Assembly: GCA_963777325.1 (NCBI GenBank)
Contig: CAVZQE010000020.1
Coordinates: forward strand, 372,001 to 436,000
DNA from: JAFAXA01 sp963777325
GTDB taxonomy: Bacteria > Pseudomonadota > Alphaproteobacteria > Acetobacterales > Acetobacteraceae
DNA length: 64,000 nt
Reading direction: 5' to 3'
This document shows, in pieces, positions 54,719-63,250 of the stretch (its first letter is position 1; every line of letters begins with the position of its first letter). Below the pieces are notes generated by a model that worked only from the letters and a program-made list of their open reading frames with translations, did no database searches and had not been told where the DNA came from. The position numbers and the translations under genes are program-made.

Positions 54719-54784
54719 CAACGGTCGTCCCTGCGGTCGGTCAGCGGCGGTCCATAGCGCGGGCGATCGCCCGGGGCAAACGGC

Positions 54785-55054
54785 GGAGAGGGAGAAGTGA
54801 GGGGGCTTCTGTTGCCCGGTGCCCCCCCGAACCGCGCTTCTCACTGCTTACGCAGCGACAGCGAATGCCTCATGATTGTCATTGGCACTTGTCAAACGGC
54901 CCGATAACGGCGGAACCATGCCGGGCAAAAGATGGGTCTTTACCACGCGCGTCGAGCCTGTTTCGCCCCCGTATGGTGGAGGCGCCGGGCACTGCCCCCG
55001 GGTCCACAACGTTTATTCCACGCACCGTTTATCGCCATAGCTGGAAAACCAGCG
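54785..55054 (-). ncRNA. ssrA: tmRNA (ssrA), circularly permuted, tag ANDNHEAFAVAA
   Basis: On the minus strand the acceptor piece comes first. It ends CCGGG-GGCAGTG-CCCGG (T-arm, 5-bp stem, 7-nt loop), CGCCTCC, A, CCA at 54974. Three bases later the 5' end of the coding piece, GGGGGCG AAACAGG, begins at 54970. GGGGGCG pairs with CGCCTCC over 7 bp with a G3-U70 wobble, the alanine identity element. The tag frame at 54886-54848 encodes ANDNHEAFAVAA then TAA. This 3'-before-5' order is the alphaproteobacterial two-piece tmRNA. The 5' end (about 55054) follows from the promoter at 55061-55089. The 3' end near 54785, after a G-run/C-run hairpin, is approximate. It rescues stalled ribosomes and tags the peptide for ClpXP. 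Confidence 0.95.
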
Positions 55055-55060
55055 GGCCAG

Positions 55061-55089
55061 CATGTAGTCCCTGCCCGCCCGGCATTCAA
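55061..55089 (-). promoter_or_regulatory. Sigma-70 promoter of ssrA
   Basis: Read on the minus strand: TTGAAT (55089-55084), 17 bp, TACATG (55066-55061). Transcription should start about 55054, just before a small GCTGG-TTTT-CCAGC hairpin and the tmRNA acceptor piece. Spacing and position fit a strong constitutive promoter. Confidence 0.65.
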
Positions 55090-55128
55090 GCCGCCCAATG
55101 CGCGACACATTGCGGGAGGAGACGCCTC

Positions 55129-56059
55129 GTGACCCTGACCCCGGACCAGCTCGCCGCCATCGAGGCCCAGCGCGCGTCAGGCGCCGAGACCCGCCGCCCG
55201 ACCGTGCCGGCGCTGGAGGACATGCTGTACCAGCCGTTCCCGGTGCTGGATCACGGCTTCGTCCGCGTCATCGACTACATGGGCGACGATGCGGCGATCG
55301 TGCAGGCGGCGCGCGTCTCGTACGGACGCGGGACGCGCCGCGTGTCCGAGGATGCCGGGCTGATCCGGTACCTGATGCGCCACCGCCACTCGACGCCGTT
55401 CGAGATGTGCGAAATCAAATACCACGTGAAGCTGCCGATCTTCGTGGCGCGGCAGTGGATCCGGCACCGGATGGCGAACGTGAACGAGTATTCGGCGCGC
55501 TACTCGATTCTGGACCGCGAGTTCTACATTCCCGCCCCCGAGCACCTCGCCGCGCAATCGGCGGACAACCGGCAGGGACGCGGCGACACGCTCGACGGAA
55601 CCGAGGCGGAACACGTGCTGACCCTGCTGCGCGAGGACGCGACGCGCACGCACGATCACTACCTCGCCATGCTGAACGAGGAGGAGCCCCGCGATCCGTC
55701 CCGGCGCGGCCTGGCGCGCGAACTCGCGCGCATGAACCTGACTCTCAATACCTATACGCAGTGGTATTGGAAGACCGATCTGCACAACCTGCTGAACTTT
55801 CTCTCCCTGCGCGCGGACCGGCACGCCCAGTACCGAGATCCGGGCCTACGCCGAGGCGATGCTCGAAACCGTGCGGGCCTGGGTGCCCGCTGCCTACGCC
55901 GCCTTCCTCGACTACCGGCTCGGCGCGGTGACGCTGTCCGGGCCGATGCTCGACGTTCTGCGCCGAATGCTCGCGGGCGAGAGCGTGGCGCAGCCGGACA
56001 GCGGGCTCTCGAAGCGCGAATGGTCGGAGATGATGGCGACGCTCGGCCGGGAGGGCTAG
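55129..56059 (+). pseudogene. thyX: Flavin-dependent thymidylate synthase (ThyX), frameshifted in this sequence
   Basis: 309 aa when repaired. GTG 55129 follows the ribosome site gggaggaga. The ThyX motif RHRMANVNEYSARYS (RHRxxSxNExSxR type) and MRHRHSTPFEMCEIKYHVKL, plus NTYTQWYWKTDLHNLLNFL, are intact. At about 55834 an extra C (cagtaccgag for cagtacgag) breaks the frame; the next frame reads IRAYAEAMLETVRAWVP to the TAG at 56057-56059. ThyX makes dTMP from dUMP with FADH2 and methylenetetrahydrofolate and is usually essential where thyA is absent, so a sequence error is more likely than loss. No thyA in the window. Confidence 0.9.
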
Positions 56060-56907
56060 CCCGCTTGCGGGAAGTCGGTCGCGAGGCCCGTCTCGCGCCA
56101 CGCCTCGATCTCGGCGAGGGTCGTCTTCAGCTTGTTCGTGACGGCATCGAGGCCCCACGCGCCGAGCACCAGATGGGACGGCGGATCGTCGATCTCGGTG
56201 ATGTGGATCATCGCCTCGGCGGCGCGAATCGGGTCGCCCGCCTGGGTGCCGCTGATCTCGGCCGTGCTCTTGAGCCGCGCGCCCGCCGTTTCCGCGTAGT
56301 CGGCGATCCGGCTCGGCGTCTGCTTCAGCGACCGCCCGGCCCAGTCGGTACGGAACGGACCCGGCTCGACGCACGTCACCTTGATCCCGAGCGGCGCAAC
56401 CTCGCGGCCGAGCGAGTCCGCCCAGCCCTCGACCGCGTGCTTGCTGGCCGCATAGTAGCCCGAGGCCGGAAACCCGCAGAAGCCCGCGACCGAGGTGATG
56501 TTGATGATATGGCCCCGCTTTTGCGACCGCATCAGCGGCAGCACCGCCCGCGTCAGGGCGAACAGGCCGAACACGTTCGCGTCGAACTGGGCGCGGATCT
56601 CGGCCTCCACGCCCTCCTCGACGGAGGACTGATAGCCGTAACCCGCATTGTTCACGAGCACGTCGATGCGGCCGAACTGCTTTTGCGCCGCCTGCACCGC
56701 AGCCGCGATCTGTTCAGGCTTCGTGACGTCGAGATCGAGCGCGAGCGCGAGATCCTCGGCGCCCTGCACGAGATCGGCGACCCGGACCTTGTCGCGCGCC
56801 GTGACCACGGCCCGCCAGCCGCGAGCGAGCACCGCACGGGCAAGATCGCGGCCGAAGCCGGTCGAGCAGCCGGTGATGAACCAAACGGGGGAGGTGTCTG
56901 AGGGCAT
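56056..56907 (-). CDS. SDR family oxidoreductase
   Basis: 283 aa from ATG 56907 (MPSDTSPVWFITGCSTGFGR). Cofactor motif TGCSTGFGR, NNAGYGYQSSVEEG, catalytic Ser in NITSVAGF and YYAASKHAVEGW. The pattern fits the 'oxidoreductase, SDR family' related to short-chain dehydrogenases that act on retinol/steroid-like or unknown substrates. It converges with thyX, overlapping by 4 bp. Confidence 0.92.
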   Translation of the reverse strand: MPSDTSPVWFITGCSTGFGRDLARAVLARGWRAVVTARDKVRVADLVQGAEDLALALDLDVTKPEQIAAAVQAAQKQFGRIDVLVNNAGYGYQSSVEEGVEAEIRAQFDANVFGLFALTRAVLPLMRSQKRGHIINITSVAGFCGFPASGYYAASKHAVEGWADSLGREVAPLGIKVTCVEPGPFRTDWAGRSLKQTPSRIADYAETAGARLKSTAEISGTQAGDPIRAAEAMIHITEIDDPPSHLVLGAWGLDAVTNKLKTTLAEIEAWRETGLATDFPQAG

Positions 56908-57188
56908 GGGGCTGTCCTGTTCGCTGTGAGCGATTGGCCCCGACCGCCCGCGATCATCGCAAGGCGTCGGCGGCGAAACACGCCCGACCTTGTCCCCGAT
57001 TGCAAGAGGATGCCAGCCGTCGTCCAAAGTTGTTGATCGGCGGCGCGATACCCGTCAACAGTCGCATCGGCGGCGGCGCGATGACAACGGATCAGACCGC
57101 ATCCTCGCCCAGTCGAACGGCGAGAACGGGCGAAACCCCAATCAGCCCGAACGCCCTTCCTCGGCCCGTGCTCGCCGGAAGGCCGGGC

Positions 57189-57406
57189 CTACCCCTTGAT
57201 CTTCCACGCCCCGCTCGGGGTCAGGCACCAGTTGAGGTCGTACGCGCCGGGGTCGGGGCGGCCGGCGACGTAGATCGTGTTGTGCAGCTGGTGACAGGCC
57301 ATGCCCTCGTCCTGCGTCGTCTTGACGAACGCGACCTCGCCATGCGCGCCACTATCCGGATTGGTCCAGGAACGTGACTGCCCGGGACGCAGCAGCGAGC
57401 CGTGAT
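57189..57406 (-). pseudogene. Truncated duplicate of the surface-antigen gene 3' end
   Basis: 218 bp that match 58264-58481 with about 13 mismatches counted by eye. It encodes SWTNPDSGAHGEVAFVKTTQ to the same last residues LNWCLTPSGAWKIKG and stop. The signal peptide and N-terminal half are absent: similarity ends at gagccgtgat. It may be translated only as a fragment if at all. Confidence 0.88.
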
Positions 57407-57412
57407 CGACCA

Positions 57413-57637
57413 CTACCCGGATTTGTAGGCCGGCGCCGCTTCGAAGGTGTCCTTGAAGTAGCCGAGAAGCCGCGGTGGGTTTCCGGGCACGTAAACCAAG
57501 CCACAGTAGCTGCATTGCCGCGCCTGCCCAGCGAAGGCTGCACCCTTCTCCGTCACAGCTGCTTGTTCGCCGGGTGTCAACGGGCGCTGCATTGAGTCCG
57601 GGGCGCGGCAGCTCGCCGGGTAGTCGGGGCAGGGCAT
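57413..57637 (-). CDS. Small Cys-containing hypothetical protein
   Basis: 74 aa. Its ATG overlaps the stop of the preceding lipoprotein gene (TGATG). Four cysteines, including CSYCGLVYVPGNPPRLLGY and CPDYPASC, could bind zinc. No signal peptide. Family not recognised. It ends 7 bp before the truncated antigen copy. Confidence 0.6.
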   Translation of the reverse strand: MPCPDYPASCRAPDSMQRPLTPGEQAAVTEKGAAFAGQARQCSYCGLVYVPGNPPRLLGYFKDTFEAAPAYKSG

Positions 57638-58176
57638 CAGTTGCAGTCCGTGTATGCCGTCCCACCGACGTTACGAGTTGTACACCTGAATGACTGCGGC
57701 AGCGGAGCCACTCCAGGCTGAGCCTGCCGCTGCTGCATCGCGCTCCACTGCAACAGCGCGTTTGAGGCTGCTTGGCTCCGCTGGAACTGAACCGCTTGCG
57801 CGTCCTCATTGCGTTGATGTTGAACCAGCGCGACACCCGCCCAAACGGAATGCACATCGGCTTCGTACTGAGCCGGGCTTATTTGGCCTTGATCAGCTTT
57901 GACCGCGTCCTGCATCGCGTTCGCGTCCGCGGCATAGATCAAGTCCAAGTCTCGGAAGCCGGTTTCGGCCGCCCAAGCCTCGCGCGCACTTGACATGCAT
58001 TGTTGGCGACGCACGAAGTTGCCGGGCTCCTTGGGCAAATCGGCCATACACGCGGTGATCGCGGCGTCACGCTTCGTGGTCGCCGCTTGCACCTGCTCGC
58101 GCGTTCGTTGCTGCGCGCAGCTGGACAGCGCGAGCGCTCCGGCGAGCGTCAGGCTGACAAGCAGTGCGGGCTTCAT
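57637..58176 (-). CDS. Lipoprotein, helical, unknown function
   Basis: 179 aa from ATG 58176. The signal peptide MKPALLVSLTLAGALALSSC ends in a lipobox (SSC). The mature protein is helical and Gln/Ala-rich (REQVQAATTKRDAAITACM, QHQRNEDAQAVQFQRSQAAS) with cysteines at intervals and a C-terminal FRCTTRNVGGTAYTDCN. It is likely an outer-membrane or periplasmic lipoprotein. GC is visibly lower than in neighbours. It lies between the two copies of the antigen repeat. Confidence 0.75.
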   Translation of the reverse strand: MKPALLVSLTLAGALALSSCAQQRTREQVQAATTKRDAAITACMADLPKEPGNFVRRQQCMSSAREAWAAETGFRDLDLIYAADANAMQDAVKADQGQISPAQYEADVHSVWAGVALVQHQRNEDAQAVQFQRSQAASNALLQWSAMQQRQAQPGVAPLPQSFRCTTRNVGGTAYTDCN

Positions 58177-58263
58177 TGGCGCGCCGTTATTTCGTCTGTT
58201 CCGGTTCATACACTGATGTTCTCCTGCATACCCAATGCATCGGAATCGCCGCGCGCACCGGGG

Positions 58264-58647
58264 CTACCCCTTGATCTTCCACGCCCCGCTCGGGGTCAGG
58301 CACCAGTTGAGGTCGTACGCGCCGGGATCGGGGCTGCCGGCGACGTAGATCGTGTTGTGCAGCTGGTGGCAGGCCATGCCCTCGTCCTGCGTCGTCTTCA
58401 CGAACGCCACCTCGCCATGCGCGCCGCTGTCCGGATTGGTCCAGGACCGGGAGTAGCCGGGGCGCAGCAGCGAGCCGTGATTGATGTTATGCGTCGCGCG
58501 AAGCAGCAGCTCGAGATCGCCCTCGGTCAGCCCCTTCGAGGAATCGCCCGCGAACGGGCTGACCTGCGCCCGCGCGGCCGTACCGTAAGCGAGACCGAGG
58601 CCCAGCAGAGCCGCCCCAAGCACGCCCAACCGTCTCTGCATCCGCAT
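58264..58647 (-). CDS. RT0821/Lpp0805-like surface antigen
   Basis: 127 aa from ATG 58647 (MRMQRRLGVLGAALLGLGLA), signal peptide cleaved near ARA-Q. The mature part (LTEGDLELLLRATHNINHGS, SWTNPDSGAHGEVAFVKTTQ and GMACHQLHNTIYVAGSPDPG) matches the small 17-kDa-type surface antigen domain, whose usual motif is WxNPDTGxxGxVT with a late Cys pair. Likely periplasmic/outer-membrane. Its 3' end is duplicated at 57189-57406. Confidence 0.8.
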   Translation of the reverse strand: MRMQRRLGVLGAALLGLGLAYGTAARAQVSPFAGDSSKGLTEGDLELLLRATHNINHGSLLRPGYSRSWTNPDSGAHGEVAFVKTTQDEGMACHQLHNTIYVAGSPDPGAYDLNWCLTPSGAWKIKG

Positions 58648-58755
58648 GCAAGCCTCGCCGCTATCGACCGATGCGCCGACGCTACCCCGCACACCTTACC
58701 GCCCCGTCAACGCGCGGCTTCCCCTTCCCGCGTGCCACCCCTACATACCCGAGGC

Positions 58756-61296
58756 ATGGACGGAACATTGCCGGAACCTTTCGCGGCCTGGTTCGCGTCG
58801 CGCGGCTGGACGCTGCGGCGGCACCAGCGCGCGGTGCTGGAGACGGCGGAGGCCGGGCGCTCCGTGCTGCTGATCGCGCCGACCGGCGGCGGCAAGACGC
58901 TCGCCGGGTTCCTGCCGAGCCTGATGGATCTCGCGCGCGCGCCCCGTCCGGGCATCCACACCCTCTATGTCAGCCCGCTGAAGGCGCTCGCGACCGACAT
59001 CGCCCGCAATCTCGCGGCGCCGGTCGAGGAGATGCGGCTGCCCGTCACGATCGAGACCCGCAGCGGCGACACCCCGGCCAGCCGCCGCCAGCGCCAGCAC
59101 GAGCATCCGCCCAACATCCTCCTGACCACGCCCGAAAGCCTCGCCGTGCTGCTGTCGATGCCGGACGCCTCGGACCTGTTCGCGAGCCTGCACGCCATCG
59201 TTATCGACGAGGTGCATGCGCTCGCGGGCACCAAGCGCGGCGACGAGCTGGCGCTCGGCCTCGCCCGCCTCGCATCGCTCGCTCCGCAGGCACGGCGGAC
59301 CGGCCTGTCGGCGACCGTCGCCCACCCCGCCGCACTCCGCGCCTATGCCGGGGCGGACGAGCTGATCGAGGAGACGGATGGCGCGCCCCCTTCCCTGTCC
59401 GTGATGCTGCCGCAAGGGCGGCTGTCCTGGTCCGGGCATATGGGCCTCGACAGCGCGCCCGAGGTGCTGGGGCGCATCCGCGCCGCCGCCATGACGATCG
59501 TGTTCGTCAACACGCGCGCCCAGGCCGAGCTGATGTTCAACGCGCTCTGGAAGCTGAACGCGGAGACGATGCCGATCGCGCTGCATCACGGCAGTCTCGA
59601 CATCGCGCAGCGCCGCCGGGTCGAGGCGGCGATGGCGGCGGGAAAACTGCGCGCCGTGGTCGCGACCTCCTCGCTCGATCTCGGCATCGACTGGGGCGGC
59701 GTCGATCAGGTGATCCAGGTCGGCGCGCCGAAGGGCGTCTCGCGCCTGCTGCAACGGGTCGGGCGGGCCAACCACCGCATGGACGACGCCAGCCGGGCGA
59801 TCCTCGTTCCCGCCAATCGCTTCGAGGTGCTGGAATGCGAGGCGGCGATCCTCGGCGTGCAGGCGGGGGAACTCGACGGCGATCCGCCGCGCCCCGGCGG
59901 CCTCGATGTGCTCGCGCAGCATCTGCTGCTGACCGCGTGCGGCGGCCCGTTCCATCCGGACGCGATGTATCGCGAAGTCACCGGAGCCGCGCCGTACGCG
60001 GATCTCAGCCGCGCCGATTTCGACGACGTGCTCGCCTATGTCGAGACCGGGGGCTACGCGCTCGCCGCGTACGAGCGCTATCGCAAGCTGTTCCGCGACG
60101 CGGACGGCCGCGTGCATGTGCGCAACGCCCGCACGGCGCGGCAGGCGCGGATGAACATCGGCACGATCGTGGAAGCGCCGATGCTGAAGATCCGCCTTAT
60201 CGGCAAAGGCGGTCGCGGCGCCATGCTCGGCGAGGTCGAGGAATACTTCGTCGCCATGCTGTCGCCCGGCAACAGCTTCATGTTCGCCGGCCGCCTGCTG
60301 CGCTTCATCCGCCTGCACGAAACCGTGGTCGAGGTGAGCGAAGGCGGCGGCAGCGATCCGATGGTGCCGGCCTATGCGGGCGCGCGACTGCCGCTGACGA
60401 CCAATCTCGCCGACCGCGTGCGCGCGATGCTGCAAGACCGGACGAGCTGGCATCTGTTTCCCGAGCCGGTGCGAGAGTGGTTGCAGTTGCAACGGTCGCG
60501 CTCGCGGCTGCCGGGCCGGAACGACCTGCTGGTCGAGACCTTCCCGCGCGGCGACCGCTGGTATCTCGTCGCCTACTGCTTCGAGGGCCGCAACGCGCAC
60601 CAGACGCTCGGGATGCTGCTGACGCGGCGAATGGAGCGGTTCGGCATGGCGCCGCTCGGCTTCGTCGCGACCGACTACGTGATCGGCGTCTGGTCGGCCA
60701 GGCAGCCGACGGACATTCCGCGCTTGTTCGAGGTCGATATGCTCGGCGACGATCTCGAAGCCTGGATGGCGGACAGCTCGATGCTGCGGCGGACCTTCCG
60801 CAACGTCGCCGTGGTCGCGGGGCTGATCGACCGCAATCATCCGGGCGCGGAAAAGACGCGGCGTCAGGTGACGGTGAACACCGACCTGATCTATGACGTG
60901 CTGCGCCGGCATCAGCCGGATCATATTCTTCTCCGCGCGACTCGCGCCGACGCGGCTGGCGGTCTGACCGACCTCGGCCGTGTGGCGGGCATGCTCGCGC
61001 GCATCGATGGACGGATCACGCATATGGCGCTGTCGCGCGTCTCGCCGCTGGCCGTGCCGGTGCTGCTGGAAATCGGCCGCGAGAGCGTGCGCACGGGCCA
61101 GAACGAGGACGAGCTGCTCGCCGAAGCGGAGGCGATCGTCGCCGAGGCGACCGGCGACGCCGAACCGCCGCCCGTCATACCCGTGCAGCGGGTTCCGTCG
61201 GTGCTGCGCCCAAGCCTTCTCAGCAAGCGCCGGCAAATGGGACGCCAAATGGGGCGCGACACCGCGAACGCAACGCTGTTCGACGTCAAGCGATGA
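58756..61296 (+). CDS. Ligase-associated DNA damage response DExH helicase (Lhr-like)
   Basis: 846 aa from ATG 58756. Motifs: Walker A APTGGGKTLAG near residue 40, SPLKALATDIARNL, TTPESLAVLLS, DEVH at about residue 155, GLSATV, VFVNTRAQAEL, HHGSLDIAQRRRVEAAM, SSLDLGIDWG and QRVGRANHR. The C-terminal region matches the winged-helix/beta-barrel Lhr core. This is the helicase (Lhr2-type) of the operon that elsewhere also has an ATP-dependent DNA ligase, an exonuclease and PdeM. It would work on DNA repair intermediates. Confidence 0.93.
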   Translation: MDGTLPEPFAAWFASRGWTLRRHQRAVLETAEAGRSVLLIAPTGGGKTLAGFLPSLMDLARAPRPGIHTLYVSPLKALATDIARNLAAPVEEMRLPVTIETRSGDTPASRRQRQHEHPPNILLTTPESLAVLLSMPDASDLFASLHAIVIDEVHALAGTKRGDELALGLARLASLAPQARRTGLSATVAHPAALRAYAGADELIEETDGAPPSLSVMLPQGRLSWSGHMGLDSAPEVLGRIRAAAMTIVFVNTRAQAELMFNALWKLNAETMPIALHHGSLDIAQRRRVEAAMAAGKLRAVVATSSLDLGIDWGGVDQVIQVGAPKGVSRLLQRVGRANHRMDDASRAILVPANRFEVLECEAAILGVQAGELDGDPPRPGGLDVLAQHLLLTACGGPFHPDAMYREVTGAAPYADLSRADFDDVLAYVETGGYALAAYERYRKLFRDADGRVHVRNARTARQARMNIGTIVEAPMLKIRLIGKGGRGAMLGEVEEYFVAMLSPGNSFMFAGRLLRFIRLHETVVEVSEGGGSDPMVPAYAGARLPLTTNLADRVRAMLQDRTSWHLFPEPVREWLQLQRSRSRLPGRNDLLVETFPRGDRWYLVAYCFEGRNAHQTLGMLLTRRMERFGMAPLGFVATDYVIGVWSARQPTDIPRLFEVDMLGDDLEAWMADSSMLRRTFRNVAVVAGLIDRNHPGAEKTRRQVTVNTDLIYDVLRRHQPDHILLRATRADAAGGLTDLGRVAGMLARIDGRITHMALSRVSPLAVPVLLEIGRESVRTGQNEDELLAEAEAIVAEATGDAEPPPVIPVQRVPSVLRPSLLSKRRQMGRQMGRDTANATLFDVKR

Positions 61297-62042
61297 GCGC
61301 CGCCGCGCCGATCCATCTCGCGGGCGAGCGGCTGATGCTCGATCCGGCGGGCGTCGTGTTCTGGCCCGCGCAGGCCCTGCTCGTCGTCTCCGACCTGCAT
61401 CTCGAGAAGGGCTCGTCCTTCGCCCGGCGGGGCATGCTGCTGCCGCCCTGGGACACGAAGGCGACCCTCGACCGGCTCGCGCTCGTGCTCCGGCGCTACC
61501 GGCCGCGCACCATCGTGGCCCTCGGCGACAGTTTCCACGACGCGGAGGGCGCGAGCCGGTTGGAGCGGACGGAACGCGCGCGCCTGCAGGCGATGACGGA
61601 GGCGGCCGCGTTCGTCTGGATCGCGGGCAACCATGATCCCTGCCGGCCCGCGCCGCTCGGCGGCCGGTGGGCGGACGAGATGGCGCTCGGGCCGTTCGTG
61701 TTCCGCCATCAGGCGGCGCGCGGCGCGGAGGGCGAGCTGTCCGGGCATCATCACCCGAAAGCGGCGGCGCCGACGCGCGGCGGCGGAGTGAGCCGGCCGT
61801 GCTTCGTCGCCGACACGCGCCGGCTGGTTCTTCCCGCGTTCGGGGCCTACACGGGCGGGCTCGACGTGACGCACCCCGCCATTGCCCGACTGTTTCCGCG
61901 TGGCGGGCGGCTGTTCCTGCTCGGCCGTGACCGGCTGTTCAGCTTTCCGCTCGCCGAAGCGCGCCGGTCTCAGACGGACGACACGCCCGCCCTCGCGCTA
62001 TCCGGCGGCGGGCCTGGACGAGCCGGGCGCGCGGCGGACTGA
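61293..62042 (+). CDS. pdeM: Ligase-associated DNA damage response phosphoesterase PdeM
   Basis: 249 aa; its ATG overlaps the helicase stop (ATGA). Calcineurin-like metallophosphoesterase: LLVVSDLHLEKGSSFARRG (metal Asp/His), LGDSFHDAEG, AGNHDP and GHHHPKAA are the metal-binding boxes. The residues match the PdeM family of endonuclease-like proteins. The last 40 residues are low complexity. No ligase or exonuclease gene is adjacent in the window. Confidence 0.94.
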   Translation: MSAAAPIHLAGERLMLDPAGVVFWPAQALLVVSDLHLEKGSSFARRGMLLPPWDTKATLDRLALVLRRYRPRTIVALGDSFHDAEGASRLERTERARLQAMTEAAAFVWIAGNHDPCRPAPLGGRWADEMALGPFVFRHQAARGAEGELSGHHHPKAAAPTRGGGVSRPCFVADTRRLVLPAFGAYTGGLDVTHPAIARLFPRGGRLFLLGRDRLFSFPLAEARRSQTDDTPALALSGGGPGRAGRAAD

Positions 62043-62047
62043 GACGG

Positions 62048-63040
62048 TCAGGACGCGTCGGTGGCCGCCAGAGAGGCTGCGCGAACGCCGAGGATGTGGG
62101 CGATGGCGTAGGTTAGATCCGGACGGTTCAGCGTGTAGAAATGGAATTCGTCCACCCCGTTCGCCTGCAGCAGCCGGACCTGCTCGGCGGCCACGAACGC
62201 GCCGATGAGCTTGCGAGTCTCGGGGTCGTTTTCCGTGCCCTCGAACAGCTGGCCGAGCCACTCCGGCACGCTCGCGCCGCACATGGCGCTGAACTTGACC
62301 GCCTGCGCATAGTTCGAGACCGGCATGATGCCCGGCACCACGGACGCCTTGATCCCGGCGCCGTAGCAGCGTTCCAGAAAATCGAGATAGCGCGAGGCGT
62401 CGAAGAAATACTGCGTGATGGCGCGCGTCGCGCCCGCGTCGAGCTTGCGCTTGAGATTGTCGAGGTCATGGCCCGCGCTCTCGGCTTGCGGATGCGTCTC
62501 CGGATAGGCGGCGACCGAGATCTCGAAATCGGCGACGCGCCTGAGCCCGGCGACGAGATCGGATGCGTAACGGTAGCCCTGCGGGTGCGGCTCGTAGGCA
62601 TGCCCAAACGGCGCGTCGCCGCGCAAAGCGACGATGTGGCGGACCCCCGCCTCCCAGTAGCGCCGCGCCACGGCATCCACCTCGTCCCGCGTCGCGCCGA
62701 CGCAGGTCAGATGCGCGGCCGGAACCAGCGAGGTCTCGCGGATGATCCGCGAGACGGTCGCGTGGGTGCGTTCCTGAGTGCTTCCGCCCGCGCCGTACGT
62801 AACGGACACGAAACGGGGCCGGAGCGGCTCGAGGCGGCGGATGCAGGCCCAGAGCTGTTGCTCAATCGCCTCAGTCCGGGGCGGAAAGAACTCGAAGGAG
62901 AGCGCGGGCGGCGCGTGATGCGCGTTCCGCGCCGGGATTGCGGCGACGCGCGGCCCAGTCATCCAGCGGTCGAGCGCCGGCTGGAACCGGCCGGAAGCCT
63001 GCGGCGTGGCCCCGGGGGCCGAAATCATTGGATGGTTCAT
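62048..63040 (-). CDS. metF: Methylenetetrahydrofolate reductase (MetF)
   Basis: 330 aa from ATG 63040 (MNHPMISAPGATPQASGRFQ). TIM barrel with FAD: LSFEFFPPRTEAIEQQLW, FVSVTYGAGGSTQERTH, HIVALRGDAP, TQYFFDASRYLDF and GIMPVSNYAQAVKFS. It reduces 5,10-methylene-THF to 5-methyl-THF for methionine synthesis. The roughly 40-residue N-terminal extension is poorly conserved. Upstream 210 bp hold no recognisable SAM or SAH riboswitch. Converges with pdeM, 5-bp gap. Confidence 0.96.
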   Translation of the reverse strand: MNHPMISAPGATPQASGRFQPALDRWMTGPRVAAIPARNAHHAPPALSFEFFPPRTEAIEQQLWACIRRLEPLRPRFVSVTYGAGGSTQERTHATVSRIIRETSLVPAAHLTCVGATRDEVDAVARRYWEAGVRHIVALRGDAPFGHAYEPHPQGYRYASDLVAGLRRVADFEISVAAYPETHPQAESAGHDLDNLKRKLDAGATRAITQYFFDASRYLDFLERCYGAGIKASVVPGIMPVSNYAQAVKFSAMCGASVPEWLGQLFEGTENDPETRKLIGAFVAAEQVRLLQANGVDEFHFYTLNRPDLTYAIAHILGVRAASLAATDAS

Positions 63041-63136
63041 GGCGCTTCCATGTCGTGGAATGGCTCGCCGATGCAAGCGGAACATAGCGGCCCGGAGACA
63101 CAGCGCGCCCAAGCAACCGGTCGTGGCCCTGTTACG

Positions 63137-63164
63137 TTGCGCAGCCTGCTCCGCATGATACAGT
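63137..63164 (+). promoter_or_regulatory. Weak promoter candidate for mlaA
   Basis: TTGCGC (63137-63142), 16 bp, TACAGT (63159-63164) in an AT-richer patch followed by ttttt. Position relative to the ATG at 63251 would leave a leader of about 80 nt. Hexamer matches are only moderate. Confidence 0.3.
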
Positions 63165-63250
63165 TTTTCAATCGTTCGGTGCTCCGCTGCAAGCTCGATG
63201 CCCAGCACCACCGGTCGCGCCGCTCCGATCCTGTCCAAGCCGAGGAAGCC

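Larger units (their letters stand above)
57189..58481. repeat. 218-bp direct repeat bracketing two genes
   Basis: The copies are at 57189-57406 and 58264-58481, same orientation, about 94% identical by eye count. The 857 bp between them hold a lipoprotein and a small Cys-protein gene. Recombination between copies would delete that block. Confidence 0.85.

Noticed and set aside
54865..55128. Open frame upstream of thyX (MPHDCHWHLSN..., including MVEAPGTAPGS)
   Set aside because: This segment is the reverse complement of the tmRNA. The peptide pattern arises from the conserved RNA structure, not from protein coding.
63041..63250. SAM or SAH riboswitch upstream of metF
   Set aside because: The expected conserved core sequences are not visible in the 210-bp spacer on the metF strand.
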